Shown here: piece by piece, positions 41,205 through 49,442 of the stretch
Layout: each line of letters begins with the position of its first letter
Position numbering within the stretch: position 1 is the first letter of the stretch
Assembly (NCBI GenBank): GCA_016219875.1
Contig: JACRJZ010000085.1
Location: forward strand, 17,654 to 81,653
DNA: 64,000 nt
Direction: 5' to 3'
Source: Verrucomicrobiota bacterium
GTDB taxonomy: Bacteria; Verrucomicrobiota; Verrucomicrobiia; Limisphaerales; JACRJZ01
Translations under genes and position numbers: made by a program
The notes under the pieces: generated by a model
Databases searched by the model: none
What the model was told of the DNA's origin: nothing
The model's input: the letters and a program-made list of their open reading frames with translations, nothing else

Positions 41205-42320
41205 ATGCGCATCACGCTCCAACCCAAGCCGCGCGGCATCGCCTTGATCATCGTGATGCTCATGATGGTCACGTTCATGATGCTGGCGGGCGGGTTCGCC
41301 TACTCGATGAAGGTGGAGACGAAACTCGCACGCAACGCGAGCATGGACGCCGAGCTCGAATGGCTGGGGCGCTCCGGGGTCGAGCGGGCGAAGTGGATTC
41401 TCGCGCAAAAGTGCGAGCCGGTGGATGCGCTCAATCAAATCTGGGCCGGCGGCGGCGGGAGTTTGTGCGAGTCCAACGGTCCTCTGGCCGGCACCTCGTT
41501 GAAGGAGGAGTATGAGTTGGGCCGGGGGAGGTTCTCGGTGAAAATCGTGGACCTGGAGCGCAAGTTCAACATCAACACCATCCGCCCGGACAACCGCGGG
41601 CCGCTGGAACAGGCCTTGACCCTGATGAACATCGACGCCGCGGAAGGATCGCGGATCGTCAACGCCATCCTCGATTGGATGGACCCGGACGACCAAACCC
41701 AGATCGGCTCCACGGATACCGAGAGCCGGTACTACCTGTCCCTCGATCCGCCGCACGAAGCCAAGAACGGGCCGATCGACGACCTGACCGAGTTGATGCG
41801 GATCAACGGGATCACGCCGGCCATGTTCTACGGTTCAGGCGGCGACGTGACCTACTCCCGGTCCATGCCCCGGCTCCCCGGTTTGGGCCACGGCACGCTG
41901 GAGGAGCCGACCTATCCGATCGGGTTCAAGGACCTGTTCACCACGCTCTCGACCGGCCGCCTCAACATCAACACAGCCAACACGGACACGCTGCGGCTCC
42001 TGCATCGGGATTTTCCGCCGCCCATTTTGGACGTGGACGACATGGTGGCCAACGCCGTCGTTAGCGAACGCGCCGGCCTGGATGGCGTGGAAGGGACCGA
42101 GGACGACATGCCGTACCTGTCCGTGGACCAAGTCAATCGCGCGCTCATGAAGGTCGGGCGGCCGGAACTGACGCCACTCTTCATGCAATACGGCGACGTG
42201 CGCAGTTCCACCTTCGAGGTCCACGTCACGGCGCAGATCGACAACTACAAGCGGGAATACGTTTGCATCCTGCGCCGCGAAGGCGGGCGTCTGCTATCGC
42301 TGTTCCTTTACTGGAAGTAA
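41205..42320 (+). CDS. gspK: GspK-type minor pseudopilin
   Basis: 371 aa. Short 11-residue leader (MRITLQPKPRG) then IALIIVMLMMVTFMMLAGGF; like other GspK it lacks the +5 Glu. The large extracellular part has RKFNINTIRPDNR, ILDWMDPDDQTQ and LSTGRLNINTANTDTLRLL, the SAM-like/helix-hairpin-helix region of GspK. It caps the pseudopilus tip with GspI and GspJ. No repeat in its leader, unlike the three genes before it. Last gene of the operon; no gspG, D or E in this window. Confidence 0.93.
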   Translation: MRITLQPKPRGIALIIVMLMMVTFMMLAGGFAYSMKVETKLARNASMDAELEWLGRSGVERAKWILAQKCEPVDALNQIWAGGGGSLCESNGPLAGTSLKEEYELGRGRFSVKIVDLERKFNINTIRPDNRGPLEQALTLMNIDAAEGSRIVNAILDWMDPDDQTQIGSTDTESRYYLSLDPPHEAKNGPIDDLTELMRINGITPAMFYGSGGDVTYSRSMPRLPGLGHGTLEEPTYPIGFKDLFTTLSTGRLNINTANTDTLRLLHRDFPPPILDVDDMVANAVVSERAGLDGVEGTEDDMPYLSVDQVNRALMKVGRPELTPLFMQYGDVRSSTFEVHVTAQIDNYKREYVCILRREGGRLLSLFLYWK

Positions 42321-42369
42321 CCGCGACGGGTTCATGAAATTGCCTCGAGGACCGGCCTTGGCCCAACCG

Positions 42370-42774
42370 TCACGGTTTGCTGGTGACGGTCGCCCACTCG
42401 ATGGCGTGGCGTTTGGCGTACTCGGCAAAGGCCTTCTCGTTCTGAATCAGCGCCGCGCGCACGACGCTGGAATTGTCCACTTTGGCCATCGCGGGCAAGG
42501 TGCCCGGGATGATGCCGGTTTTCCTGTGGACGTACATCAAGGCGAACGCTGCCTGGGCCCCGGCCAAGTATGGAAGTTCCTTGTCCGCCCCCTCGGCAAA
42601 GTCCTCGACGGCATCGGCGAGGAATTCCAGTTGCTTGGGGAGGTGAGGAAACAGCGGGCTGCCGAGCTGGGTGAACTCGACCTTCCAGAGGGGCAGGTTG
42701 CGCAGGACTTTGTCCACCAGGGTGGGCGTGACCATCGACGCCCCGTGATTTACGAATTCTGCAACTTCAGACAT
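42370..42774 (-). CDS. Small helical protein, YkvA/DUF1232-like (tentative)
   Basis: 134 aa from ATG at 42774. Mostly helical: LVDKVLRNLPLWKVEF, LEFLADAVEDFAEG, then LPYLAGAQAAFALMYVHRKT and GIIPGTLPAMAKVDNSSVVR. The last part resembles the DUF1232 pattern (hydrophobic helix, IPD, loop, DD-x-VV) but with altered key residues (DNSSVV for DDAAVV), so the assignment is weak. No neighbours suggest a role. Confidence 0.7.
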   Translation of the reverse strand: MSEVAEFVNHGASMVTPTLVDKVLRNLPLWKVEFTQLGSPLFPHLPKQLEFLADAVEDFAEGADKELPYLAGAQAAFALMYVHRKTGIIPGTLPAMAKVDNSSVVRAALIQNEKAFAEYAKRHAIEWATVTSKP

Positions 42775-42883
42775 GGGCGGACGCTAGCAAGGCGGCCCGG
42801 CGGAGTAAACCGGAAAGAAGAGTAATCCCCTGCATCACTCTTTCACTCGGTCGCGCCGCCGCTGGAACTGGCCTTGGCGTGGT

Positions 42884-43849
42884 TCAACTCACGACGTTTT
42901 GCCGCTGGCCGCTGAGGAACGCGCGGACGTTGGCTACGGCTGTCTGCATCAGCCGCTCGCGCGCTGCCTTGGTGGCCCAGCCCAAATGCGGCGTGATGAC
43001 GCAATGCTTGGCGGTCAACAACGGGTGGTTCTCCGGAGGCGGTTCGCTGGAAAGCACATCCACGGCCGCGCCGGCGAGGCGGCCTGAGTTCAACGCCTCC
43101 GCCAAGGCCGTTTCGTCCACCAGCGGGCCGCGCCCGGTGTTGAGGAGGAAGGCGCTGGGCTTCATGAGGGCGAGACGCCGGGCATCGACGAGGTGCTGCG
43201 TGTCAGCGGTGAGCGGGCAGTGGAGGCTGACGACGTCGCTTCGTCGGAACAAATCCTCCAGGGCCGTGAATTCAATGCCCGGCGGCGCCGGCACGGGCGG
43301 CCGTGGCGTGTGGACGAGGACCTTCATGCCGAACGCCGACCCCACTTGAGCCACGGCGCGGCCAATGCGGCCGAAGCCGACGATCCCCAACGTCAGGCCG
43401 TCGAGTTCGAGCAGCGGGGTTTCCCAATAGCAGAAGTCCGCGCTGCGGCTCCAACGGCCCGCGCGCACGCTCTCCGTGTGCCGGCCCACGTGGTGTGTGA
43501 GTTCGAGCAGGAGCGCGAAGGTGAGTTGGACGACCGATCGCGTGCTGTAGTCCGGGACGTTGGTCACGACGAGGCCCCGCTCGCGGGCCGCCGCGAGGTC
43601 CACGACGTTGTAGCCCGTGGCCAGGACGCCGACGTAGCGGAGCCGCGGCAGCACCGATAAGACAGTGCGGTCAAGCACGACTTTGTTCGTCAGCACAATC
43701 TCCGCGGCGGCGGCGCGGGCCACGGTCGCGTCGCGCGTTGTGCGCTCGTGGATGACGCAGTCACCCACGGCGCGGAGCGGGTCCCAACTCAGGTCGCCGG
43801 GGTTCAGCGTGTGGCCGTCGAGGACCACGATGTTCGGCTTCGCAGACAT
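42884..43849 (-). CDS. D-2-hydroxyacid dehydrogenase (glycerate/hydroxypyruvate type)
   Basis: 321 aa from ATG at 43849 (MSAKPNIVVLDGHTLNPGDL). Upstream in-frame sequence reads family I repeat and is excluded. NAD-binding LGIVGFGRIGRAVAQVGSAF, catalytic Arg in HCPLTADTQHLV... and LLNTGRGPLVDE, Glu in VDVLSSEPPP, His in VITPHLGWAT. Probably reduces hydroxypyruvate or glyoxylate, or oxidises glycerate; the N-terminal VVLDGHTLNPGDLSWDPL is common in glycerate dehydrogenases. Confidence 0.93.
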   Translation of the reverse strand: MSAKPNIVVLDGHTLNPGDLSWDPLRAVGDCVIHERTTRDATVARAAAAEIVLTNKVVLDRTVLSVLPRLRYVGVLATGYNVVDLAAARERGLVVTNVPDYSTRSVVQLTFALLLELTHHVGRHTESVRAGRWSRSADFCYWETPLLELDGLTLGIVGFGRIGRAVAQVGSAFGMKVLVHTPRPPVPAPPGIEFTALEDLFRRSDVVSLHCPLTADTQHLVDARRLALMKPSAFLLNTGRGPLVDETALAEALNSGRLAGAAVDVLSSEPPPENHPLLTAKHCVITPHLGWATKAARERLMQTAVANVRAFLSGQRQNVVS

Positions 43850-43927
43850 GGGCGGCGAGTGTAGCGGCGGGGCAGGCGAGGGCAATCCTTCCGACAGGGC
43901 TGCCTCAAGCTCGGTCCCATGGCGTCC

Positions 43928-44062
43928 GTAGCGCAGACTTCCGAGTCTGTCGTAGCGCCGGTTTTCCAACCGGCGAGCGTTGGACTAGCCCAGCAGGCTA
44001 GGAGTTTTACGGCCCTGCCGACTACAAGTCGGCGATACAGCAGACTGGAAAGTCTGCGCTAC
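43928..44062. repeat. Family I palindromic repeat, copy d
   Basis: GTAGCGCAGACTTCCGAGTC ... CGCCGGTTTTCCAACCGGCG ... CAGACTGGAAAGTCTGCGCT. Inverse orientation relative to copies a and b and shares flanks with both. Confidence 0.88.
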
Positions 44063-44113
44063 GAAGTGTGGCGGATGGGAGCTTGATGCACCCCTGTCCT
44101 TCCGAGGACTTCG

Positions 44114-44148
44114 AACTTTGAACCTTGAACTTTGAACGTTGAACTTCT
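44114..44148. repeat. Heptanucleotide array (AACTTTG-type), 5 units
   Basis: Units AACTTTG, AACCTTG, AACTTTG, AACGTTG, AACTTCT, intergenic, 37 bases before the zinc-ribbon gene. Confidence 0.9.
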
Positions 44149-44184
44149 TCTCCATCCCGCGCACACTCCCGCGCCAGCGAGAAG

Positions 44185-44487
44185 ATGAGTGCGACACGTC
44201 ATTGCCATCATTGCGGCACGGAGTATCTTCCGAACCGTTCGCCTGGCCGCAGCGAAACCTGCTCCCAGTGCGGCCGGGACCTGAAGGTCTGCCTGAACTG
44301 CCTGTATTACGACACGACCGTGGCCTACCAGTGCCGCGAACGCCGCGCGGACCCGGTGGAGGAAAAGCACGTGGCCAACTACTGCGAGTATTTCGACATG
44401 GCCAAGCGCCTCTGGACACCCAAGGCCGGCGAAACCAAGCGGGAAGACGCGGCGCGGTCTGCCTTGAAGAAGCTGCTGGGCGATTGA
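44185..44487 (+). CDS. Small Cys-rich zinc-ribbon protein
   Basis: 100 aa, ATG at 44185. Cysteine pairs in RHCHHCGTEYLP and ETCSQCGRDLKVCLNCLYY suggest one or two zinc ribbons, followed by YQCRERRADPVEEKHVANYC and a basic helix EDAARSALKKLL. Small proteins of this type may bind nucleic acids or act as metallochaperones; function unknown. It is convergent with the PhoPQ-related gene only 11 bases away. Confidence 0.82.
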   Translation: MSATRHCHHCGTEYLPNRSPGRSETCSQCGRDLKVCLNCLYYDTTVAYQCRERRADPVEEKHVANYCEYFDMAKRLWTPKAGETKREDAARSALKKLLGD

Positions 44488-44498
44488 CCGTCGCCGGC

Positions 44499-45956
44499 TC
44501 ACCGCCCGCGCCTCTTCGTGGAGTCGGGCACGAAGCGATGCTTGACGGTTTCCGGGACCACGCGAATGGGCGTGGTCAGTTTGAGCGGATGTCCGCCCAG
44601 GCCGGCATAGGTCAACTCCACTATGAAGGCGGTCCAGCCTTGGGGCGGCTCCGGCACGCGGGCGGTGCAGGCGCCGTCCTGCAGCGTCAGCGGCGTGCTG
44701 GTCCAGACGGGGCCGAGTGTTTCGAGCCGGAAATCGCGCGCCTTGGGATTCGTGGCCTGCCAGAGCTTCACTTCTCTCGGCGGATCGGCGGCGTTGACCC
44801 GGATGGAGCCGTCCTCGGCCAGCGTCCAGTTGAGGCGGGGCAGCGCTGTGCCGGTCAACAGGGATTGATAGAACGCTTGCAACGTGTCCCAGGCGTCGCT
44901 GCCTTTGAGTGAATGGTCGGCGTTGGGAACGTAACGGAGAAACTTGGGGCCAGGCAGGTCGTCCCAGTAGAACTGCGACGAGTCGGGCAGGAAGAACTGG
45001 TCGCCCGCCGCGTTGAGGAGGAGCTTGGGCATGGTGAAACGCTGGCGGTAGGAGAGAGGATCTTCGATGCGCGCGAGCGCCTGGAACTGCGGCGTGTCCA
45101 TCCACTCCATGATGTGATGTTCGACGTAGTCATGGACCGCCGGCGCCCAGAAGCCGTAGGCCGCGTAGTGGTGCTTCATGGAGGGCTGCAGGTTCAACAC
45201 GTCGATCACAATGGGCGCGATGCCGATCGCGCGCGGGTCCACGGCGGCCGTCGCCCAGGTCGTCCAGCCGCGTTTGGAGGCGCCGGCGACCACGAACCGC
45301 TCCATCTTCGCGCCGCCGCCTTCCGCGCTCGCGCAGAAAGCCGTGATCGTGTCCATGGCCCGCAGGACGGCCTTGGTCATCGGCAGGCGCGCCGGCCAAC
45401 GCTCGTCGCCGGTGCGCAGGAACTGGTCCCACGTGTAGGCGATCAGGTCGTCCTCCACTCGCTCCTGGCCATCCTGGTGAAAGACGAGCGGCTGATTGGG
45501 CACTTGGCGCAGTTCGGCGGTGACGGATTTGGTTTCGATGGCAAGGCGCGGCAGATTGCCGTCCGGCCCTTTCTTGGAGTCCTTCTTGTTGTTGCCGCCG
45601 CCGATCATCAGGAAGGCCGTGGGACCGGCCACTTCGTTGGGCACGGCGATGAACAGCGTGTGCTGCCACAAGGTGCGGTTCACCTCGTTGGTGGTGAGCC
45701 AGGATTGGGAAGTCATTTCCAGCGTGAAGACTTTGCCCTGCGCCGTTGGCGCGGTGTTGACCAGGCGGAAGGAGTAGTTCGTGTCCGGCGCCGCCACGTA
45801 GCGGTCGAGCGCGGTCAGCGAGTCGCTGGTCGCGGCGGGCGCGCATGGAGTGAGAAGCGCGACGGAGACGGCGGCGAGGGTCAAGGCGGAGGCGAGCCAA
45901 CGTCGAACCATCCAGCCGAGGGTGTCGGAAGAAGCGATCACGGGTGCTGAGTTCAT
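44499..45956 (-). CDS. PhoPQ-activated pathogenicity-related (PhoPQ_related) protein
   Basis: About 485 aa from ATG at 45956; MVRRWLASALTLAAVSVALL (from 45911) begins the signal peptide, so the start may be there. Alpha/beta-hydrolase-like: candidate nucleophile Ser in VVAGASKRGWTTWATAAVDP, candidate acid in LLLNAAGDQFFLPD, His in PNADHSLKGSD. NYSFRLVNTAPTAQGKVFTL and AFLMIGGGNNKK are family-typical. Originally named for a Salmonella PhoPQ-regulated gene; the substrate is unknown. Exported. Confidence 0.9.
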   Translation of the reverse strand: MNSAPVIASSDTLGWMVRRWLASALTLAAVSVALLTPCAPAATSDSLTALDRYVAAPDTNYSFRLVNTAPTAQGKVFTLEMTSQSWLTTNEVNRTLWQHTLFIAVPNEVAGPTAFLMIGGGNNKKDSKKGPDGNLPRLAIETKSVTAELRQVPNQPLVFHQDGQERVEDDLIAYTWDQFLRTGDERWPARLPMTKAVLRAMDTITAFCASAEGGGAKMERFVVAGASKRGWTTWATAAVDPRAIGIAPIVIDVLNLQPSMKHHYAAYGFWAPAVHDYVEHHIMEWMDTPQFQALARIEDPLSYRQRFTMPKLLLNAAGDQFFLPDSSQFYWDDLPGPKFLRYVPNADHSLKGSDAWDTLQAFYQSLLTGTALPRLNWTLAEDGSIRVNAADPPREVKLWQATNPKARDFRLETLGPVWTSTPLTLQDGACTARVPEPPQGWTAFIVELTYAGLGGHPLKLTTPIRVVPETVKHRFVPDSTKRRGR

Positions 45957-46128
45957 GCGCACCGGAGAATGCCCGGTGGCGCGCGAAGACTCAACTGCGG
46001 AGTGAAGTCCCGATGCGTTCCGGCATGCGTTGTTCTGCACCTTTGTCTTGCCGCGCCTGCGGTCGCCCCTTAAACCTCTTCCCGCCTTTGACCGCCTTGC
46101 CGCAGAGAAGCAGCCAGGCAGCCTGAAA

Positions 46129-46152
46129 CGCTTGAACATTTTGACGCTTTGA
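46129..46152. repeat. Octanucleotide array, 3 units
   Basis: Units CGCTTGAA, CATTTTGA, CGCTTTGA, just upstream of the acyl-CoA dehydrogenase start. Confidence 0.65.
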
Positions 46153-46163
46153 CCGCCGACACT

Positions 46164-48416
46164 ATGGACGCTCCGATCACGCTCCAGACGACTCCGCCCA
46201 CGCCCGCCCCCGCTTTGCAGACGTTGCCCGGCGACGACGTGCGCCAGCTCCTGTGGCGCTTCGCGGACCGCTACGACTTCCACATGATCGTGCAGTCCAC
46301 CCGCGCCGTCGCCCGCGGCCCCGTCGCCCGCGCCGTGGCCAACGGCGAGCGCAACACCCACGACTGGACGCCCGCCAAGGCCGAGTTGCTGAAGCACTTT
46401 GACGAGTCGGGCATCACGGCGGCGTTCATGGATCCGGCGGATGGCGGCTTCATCGAAGGACCGAAGAACCTCGCGTTGGCACTCCTGGCGTTTGAACTCT
46501 CCTGGGTCGATGCCGGCTCCGCCACGGCGAGCCTCGCGGGCAATCTTGGCTTGTCACCCATTCACGAGCGCGGCACGCCGGAGCAGCGGTCGTACTACAT
46601 GAGCAAGGCCGTCCCAGCGAAACCGGGCGAAGACCGCAAGCCGTGGCGTTACGCCTTCGCGCTCACCGAGCCGCTGCCGTTTGTCGGCGTGGAAACCGGC
46701 ATGTTGTGCGGCAAGGTCCGCGTGGCCGAATGGAAGGAAGGGCAGGAACCGCTCCTCCAGGTGGACAAGCGCGGCCGCTTCATCACCAACATGGGCTACG
46801 CCAACGTCGTGACCGCCGCCGTCGAAACCGACGACCCGCGCATCAAGACAAGTTGCATGATCATTCTGGAAGAGACGGACCCCGGCGTGTTCGACCGGGG
46901 CACGCCCACCAAGAAACTCGTCCACCAGCTTTCCTCAACGCACGATCCGGTCTTCAACCTGAAAGTCCCAGCCAGCCGCATCATTGGCGGCTACACGGTC
47001 AAGGACGGCGTCATCGTCCCGAAGTACAGCCACGGCGAAATCATCGAAGCCGTCTTCCGCCGCACGCGCGTGACGGTCGCGTTGATGACCTCGGCGAAGC
47101 TGCTGTCCGCCGTTGAGCCGGTCATCCGCTACCAGCGGTCGCGCTTTCGCGGCGGCCAAGGCGCGCCCGGCACCCCGCGCCACGACCTCGGCCTGCAGCA
47201 GAAGGAGGATTCGTTGCACCGGCTCATCGACGTGTGGGCCACGGGCGAAGCCAGCGCCTCATTGGGTTTCGAGGCCGCGCGCTTGTTCGACCAGCTTGAT
47301 CCGCTGGAGAAAGTGAAAGAGCGGATTCTGGAAGAGAAGAAGCTGACTGGCCGCGCCGCGTTCCGGGAGCTGGCGAAGAAGCAGTCCGAGGCGCTGGAGC
47401 TCCTTCAGCTTAAATCCCGTCCTGCCGGGCAGCGCGACTCGACGCGATTGGCCCAGCTTGAATCGGACGAATTGGTCCGATTCGTTCAACTGGACGCCCT
47501 GGCCAATGTCTTCTGCCCCGCCTGCAAGCTGTGGAACACCGGCCACGGCGCGACCATGATGCGCGAAGCCGTGAGCCTCATGGGAGGCTACGGCATCACG
47601 GAGGACTGTCCGGGATTCCTCGCGCAGAAGTGGGTGGACGCCCAGCTCGAAGCCACCTACGAAGGCCCCGAAGCAGTGCAGCGGCTCCAGCTTTCCGTCA
47701 CGATGGGCAACGAGGTCTTCCTCACCCAGTATCAGCAGTGGATCGCCGACATGCGCCGCATCGCCAGCGACAAGCCTGGCACCGGCGCATGCACCCTGGC
47801 GACCGCGATGCAGATGTGGTTCTGGACGTTCGGCCACCTCCAGACCGCCCTCGACGCCGACGGCGCCAAGCTCTACCACAAGACGCGCCAGGGCGTGACC
47901 TTCGCGTTGGCGGACGCGCTGTGCTGGCTCCTCGCCGCCCGCCAACTCATTCTCGATGTGCTGGAGCTGGAAGCCAAAGGCCCGGCCAATCCGAACCTCG
48001 CCGATGGCTTGCCCGGCTTGGTGGGTTTCTACACGGACCTCGCCCACGTCCAGGCCGCCCGCGCTTCCGGCGAAGTGGGCCGCATTTGCGCCGAGTTGGT
48101 TTTCGGCTACAACCAACATCCCGGCTGGACCGGCGAAAGCTGTCACGCGTGCTACGCGGCGGAAGACCTCGACGCGCTCGAAGGCTTGATCCCCGGTATT
48201 GCCAGCAGCGCCCGCGCGGTTTCCGACGTGACCGAACCCGGCCAGGAGCATCCGGTCAAAGCCGGCCCGTGCGTGTGTTTCACGGGCCTTGAGGCCTTCG
48301 CCCGTCAGCGGGTGAAGCTCGACGGCTGTCTCACCGGCGCCCGCCTCGCCAAAGACCGCGCGGCCGAGGCGCTGACGAAGGTGATGATCCCGGAGGCGCT
48401 GGACTATCCGATGTAG
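46164..48416 (+). CDS. Acyl-CoA dehydrogenase, large form
   Basis: 750 aa from ATG at 46164. FAD-dependent alpha,beta-oxidation of acyl-CoA. N-terminal helical part with LLKHFDESGITAAFMDPADG; middle beta domain (AFALTEPLPFVGVETGML, RGRFITNMGYANVVTAAVET); C-terminal helical domain with GHGATMMREAVSLMGGYGIT and ATYEGPEAVQRLQL, containing the YEG catalytic-base region. Extra helical domain after about residue 540, so nearer to FadE-size enzymes than to 380-aa ones. Its last 104 bases (48313-48416) are repeated, diverged, after the TIR genes. Confidence 0.92.
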   Translation: MDAPITLQTTPPTPAPALQTLPGDDVRQLLWRFADRYDFHMIVQSTRAVARGPVARAVANGERNTHDWTPAKAELLKHFDESGITAAFMDPADGGFIEGPKNLALALLAFELSWVDAGSATASLAGNLGLSPIHERGTPEQRSYYMSKAVPAKPGEDRKPWRYAFALTEPLPFVGVETGMLCGKVRVAEWKEGQEPLLQVDKRGRFITNMGYANVVTAAVETDDPRIKTSCMIILEETDPGVFDRGTPTKKLVHQLSSTHDPVFNLKVPASRIIGGYTVKDGVIVPKYSHGEIIEAVFRRTRVTVALMTSAKLLSAVEPVIRYQRSRFRGGQGAPGTPRHDLGLQQKEDSLHRLIDVWATGEASASLGFEAARLFDQLDPLEKVKERILEEKKLTGRAAFRELAKKQSEALELLQLKSRPAGQRDSTRLAQLESDELVRFVQLDALANVFCPACKLWNTGHGATMMREAVSLMGGYGITEDCPGFLAQKWVDAQLEATYEGPEAVQRLQLSVTMGNEVFLTQYQQWIADMRRIASDKPGTGACTLATAMQMWFWTFGHLQTALDADGAKLYHKTRQGVTFALADALCWLLAARQLILDVLELEAKGPANPNLADGLPGLVGFYTDLAHVQAARASGEVGRICAELVFGYNQHPGWTGESCHACYAAEDLDALEGLIPGIASSARAVSDVTEPGQEHPVKAGPCVCFTGLEAFARQRVKLDGCLTGARLAKDRAAEALTKVMIPEALDYPM
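48313..48416 (+). repeat. Direct repeat, copy A (3' end of acyl-CoA dehydrogenase gene)
   Basis: From TGAAGCTCGACGGCTGTCTC to the stop GACTATCCGATGTAG. Copy B at 49312-49387 matches except for about seven mismatches and a 27-base deletion between two GAGGCGCTG motifs. Confidence 0.9.
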
Positions 48417-48481
48417 GACGGGTGTGAAGATTCGCTTGATGGCCTTTGGACCGAAGGGCAACATCCGGCCCTCGAACGCAA

Positions 48482-48910
48482 ATGCCCAAGAGCCGGAAAT
48501 CCGATCGCGGTTATTTGGTCTTTATCAGCCACTCGTCGAGGGACAGGTGGATGGCGCGCCAACTGGCAAGACTGATTGACGCTGCCGGAGGCAAGCACGG
48601 TCTCAAGACTTTTCTGGATGAGAAAGATATTCAGAGCGGCGACTCCATTCCTGAGACTATCCGTGAGAACCTCCGGCGTTGCGATGAACTCGTGGTTCTG
48701 TTGACCCGCAACTCGCTCCACCGCGAGTGGGTGTTGGTGGAAATTGCGGGGGCGTGGGTGTTGGGGAAAAGGGTGGTGGCGGTCATGGATCAGGTGCTGC
48801 CCAAGGAATTGCCCAATGTGATCGCCAACTGCCGGGCAGTTGACCTGAACGAGTTTGATACCTACCTTGCCGACGTGAAAAACCGAGCACAGAAATCAAG
48901 AACCGTATGA
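48482..48910 (+). CDS. Stand-alone TIR-domain protein 1
   Basis: 142 aa from ATG at 48482 (MPKSRKSDRGYLVFISHSSR). The whole protein is one TIR domain of the TIR_2 type: FISHSSRD box 1, FLDEKDIQSGDSIPETIREN, VVLLTRNSLHREWVLVEI. Glu87 sits three residues after Trp, as the catalytic Glu of NAD-cleaving TIRs (W-x3-E). No sensor or effector domain is attached. Hand count of 120 bases (48601-48720) gives about 52% GC versus about 67% in a 60-base sample of the gene upstream, suggesting transfer. The stop overlaps the next start (ATGA). Confidence 0.92.
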   Translation: MPKSRKSDRGYLVFISHSSRDRWMARQLARLIDAAGGKHGLKTFLDEKDIQSGDSIPETIRENLRRCDELVVLLTRNSLHREWVLVEIAGAWVLGKRVVAVMDQVLPKELPNVIANCRAVDLNEFDTYLADVKNRAQKSRTV

Positions 48911-49314
48911 CCGGCCTTCACAATGTTTTCCTGAGCTACGCCCGCAAAGACGCAGCCCATGCTGACAAGCTGCGGCGTCTGCTGAATGCGCGGCGTGATG
49001 TCAGACTGCTTTCGACGGACGATCTCAGTGGCGGCCAGAATTGGCAGGCCAAGCTCAAGGACGCCTTGGTCAAGAGCGACTTGTTCGTCTTGATGGTTTC
49101 CCCGGACTCCCTTACCTCGCCTTGGGTTGTGCAGGAACTCGGCGCCGCCTGGGCTTTGGAGAAGCCGATCCTCGTGGTGGTGGCTGGCACCACTCTCCCG
49201 ATGAGGTTGCCGGTGGAGTTGGAGCGGAGGCAGTTCGCTCGCATTCGCGACTTTAGGAAGCCCGAAGATTTCGACCGGTGGCTGGAGCGGTCGGGAGAGG
49301 CTCTGGCTGCCTGA
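48907..49314 (+). CDS. Stand-alone TIR-domain protein 2
   Basis: 135 aa, overlapping TIR1 by ATGA. Single TIR domain: HNVFLSYARKDAAHADKLRR, LLSTDDLSGGQNWQAKLKDA, LFVLMVSPDSLTSPWVVQEL with Glu77 in W-x3-E, then AAWALEKPILVVVAG. It differs clearly from TIR1 (box 1 LSYARKD versus ISHSSRD), so the two are not a recent tandem duplication. Its stop codon TGA (49312-49314) is the first three bases of direct repeat copy B. Possible roles: NAD-consuming defence or a TIR pair that makes a signal; no partner is adjacent. Confidence 0.92.
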   Translation: MTGLHNVFLSYARKDAAHADKLRRLLNARRDVRLLSTDDLSGGQNWQAKLKDALVKSDLFVLMVSPDSLTSPWVVQELGAAWALEKPILVVVAGTTLPMRLPVELERRQFARIRDFRKPEDFDRWLERSGEALAA

Positions 49315-49387
49315 AGCTTGACGGCTGTCTCACCGGTGCCTGGCTTGCCGAAGACCGCGCCGCCGAGGCGCTGGACTATCCGATGTA
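49312..49387 (+). repeat. Direct repeat, copy B (acyl-CoA dehydrogenase 3'-end remnant)
   Basis: TGAAGCTTGACGGCTGTCTC ... GAGGCGCTGGACTATCCGAT, ending in the same GATGTAG stop. Silent-type differences from copy A show it is not a recent identical duplication. It is not attached to any open dehydrogenase frame. Confidence 0.9.
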
Positions 49388-49420
49388 GAAAAGAAAGACC
49401 GGGCGAAAGCGCCCGGTCTT
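49388..49420 (-). terminator. Rho-independent terminator
   Basis: 11-bp perfect stem AAGACCGGGCG / CGCCCGGTCTT with loop AAAG (49395-49420). Read on the minus strand it is followed by TTTCTTTTCTAC, a U-rich tail, so it ends the exported Ig-protein gene; it may also stop the convergent TIR transcript less efficiently. Confidence 0.85.
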
Positions 49421-49442
49421 GCACGGTTCAAATGGTCTCAGT

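Larger units (their letters stand above)
43850..44184. other. 335-base divergent gap, repeat filled
   Basis: Holds family I copy d (43928-44062) and a heptad array (44114-44148). Promoters of the dehydrogenase and the zinc-ribbon gene must lie here; none was identified. Confidence 0.7.

Noticed and set aside
48482..49314. Thoeris system
   Set aside because: A ThsA-type NAD-binding effector is not present next to the TIR genes in this window.
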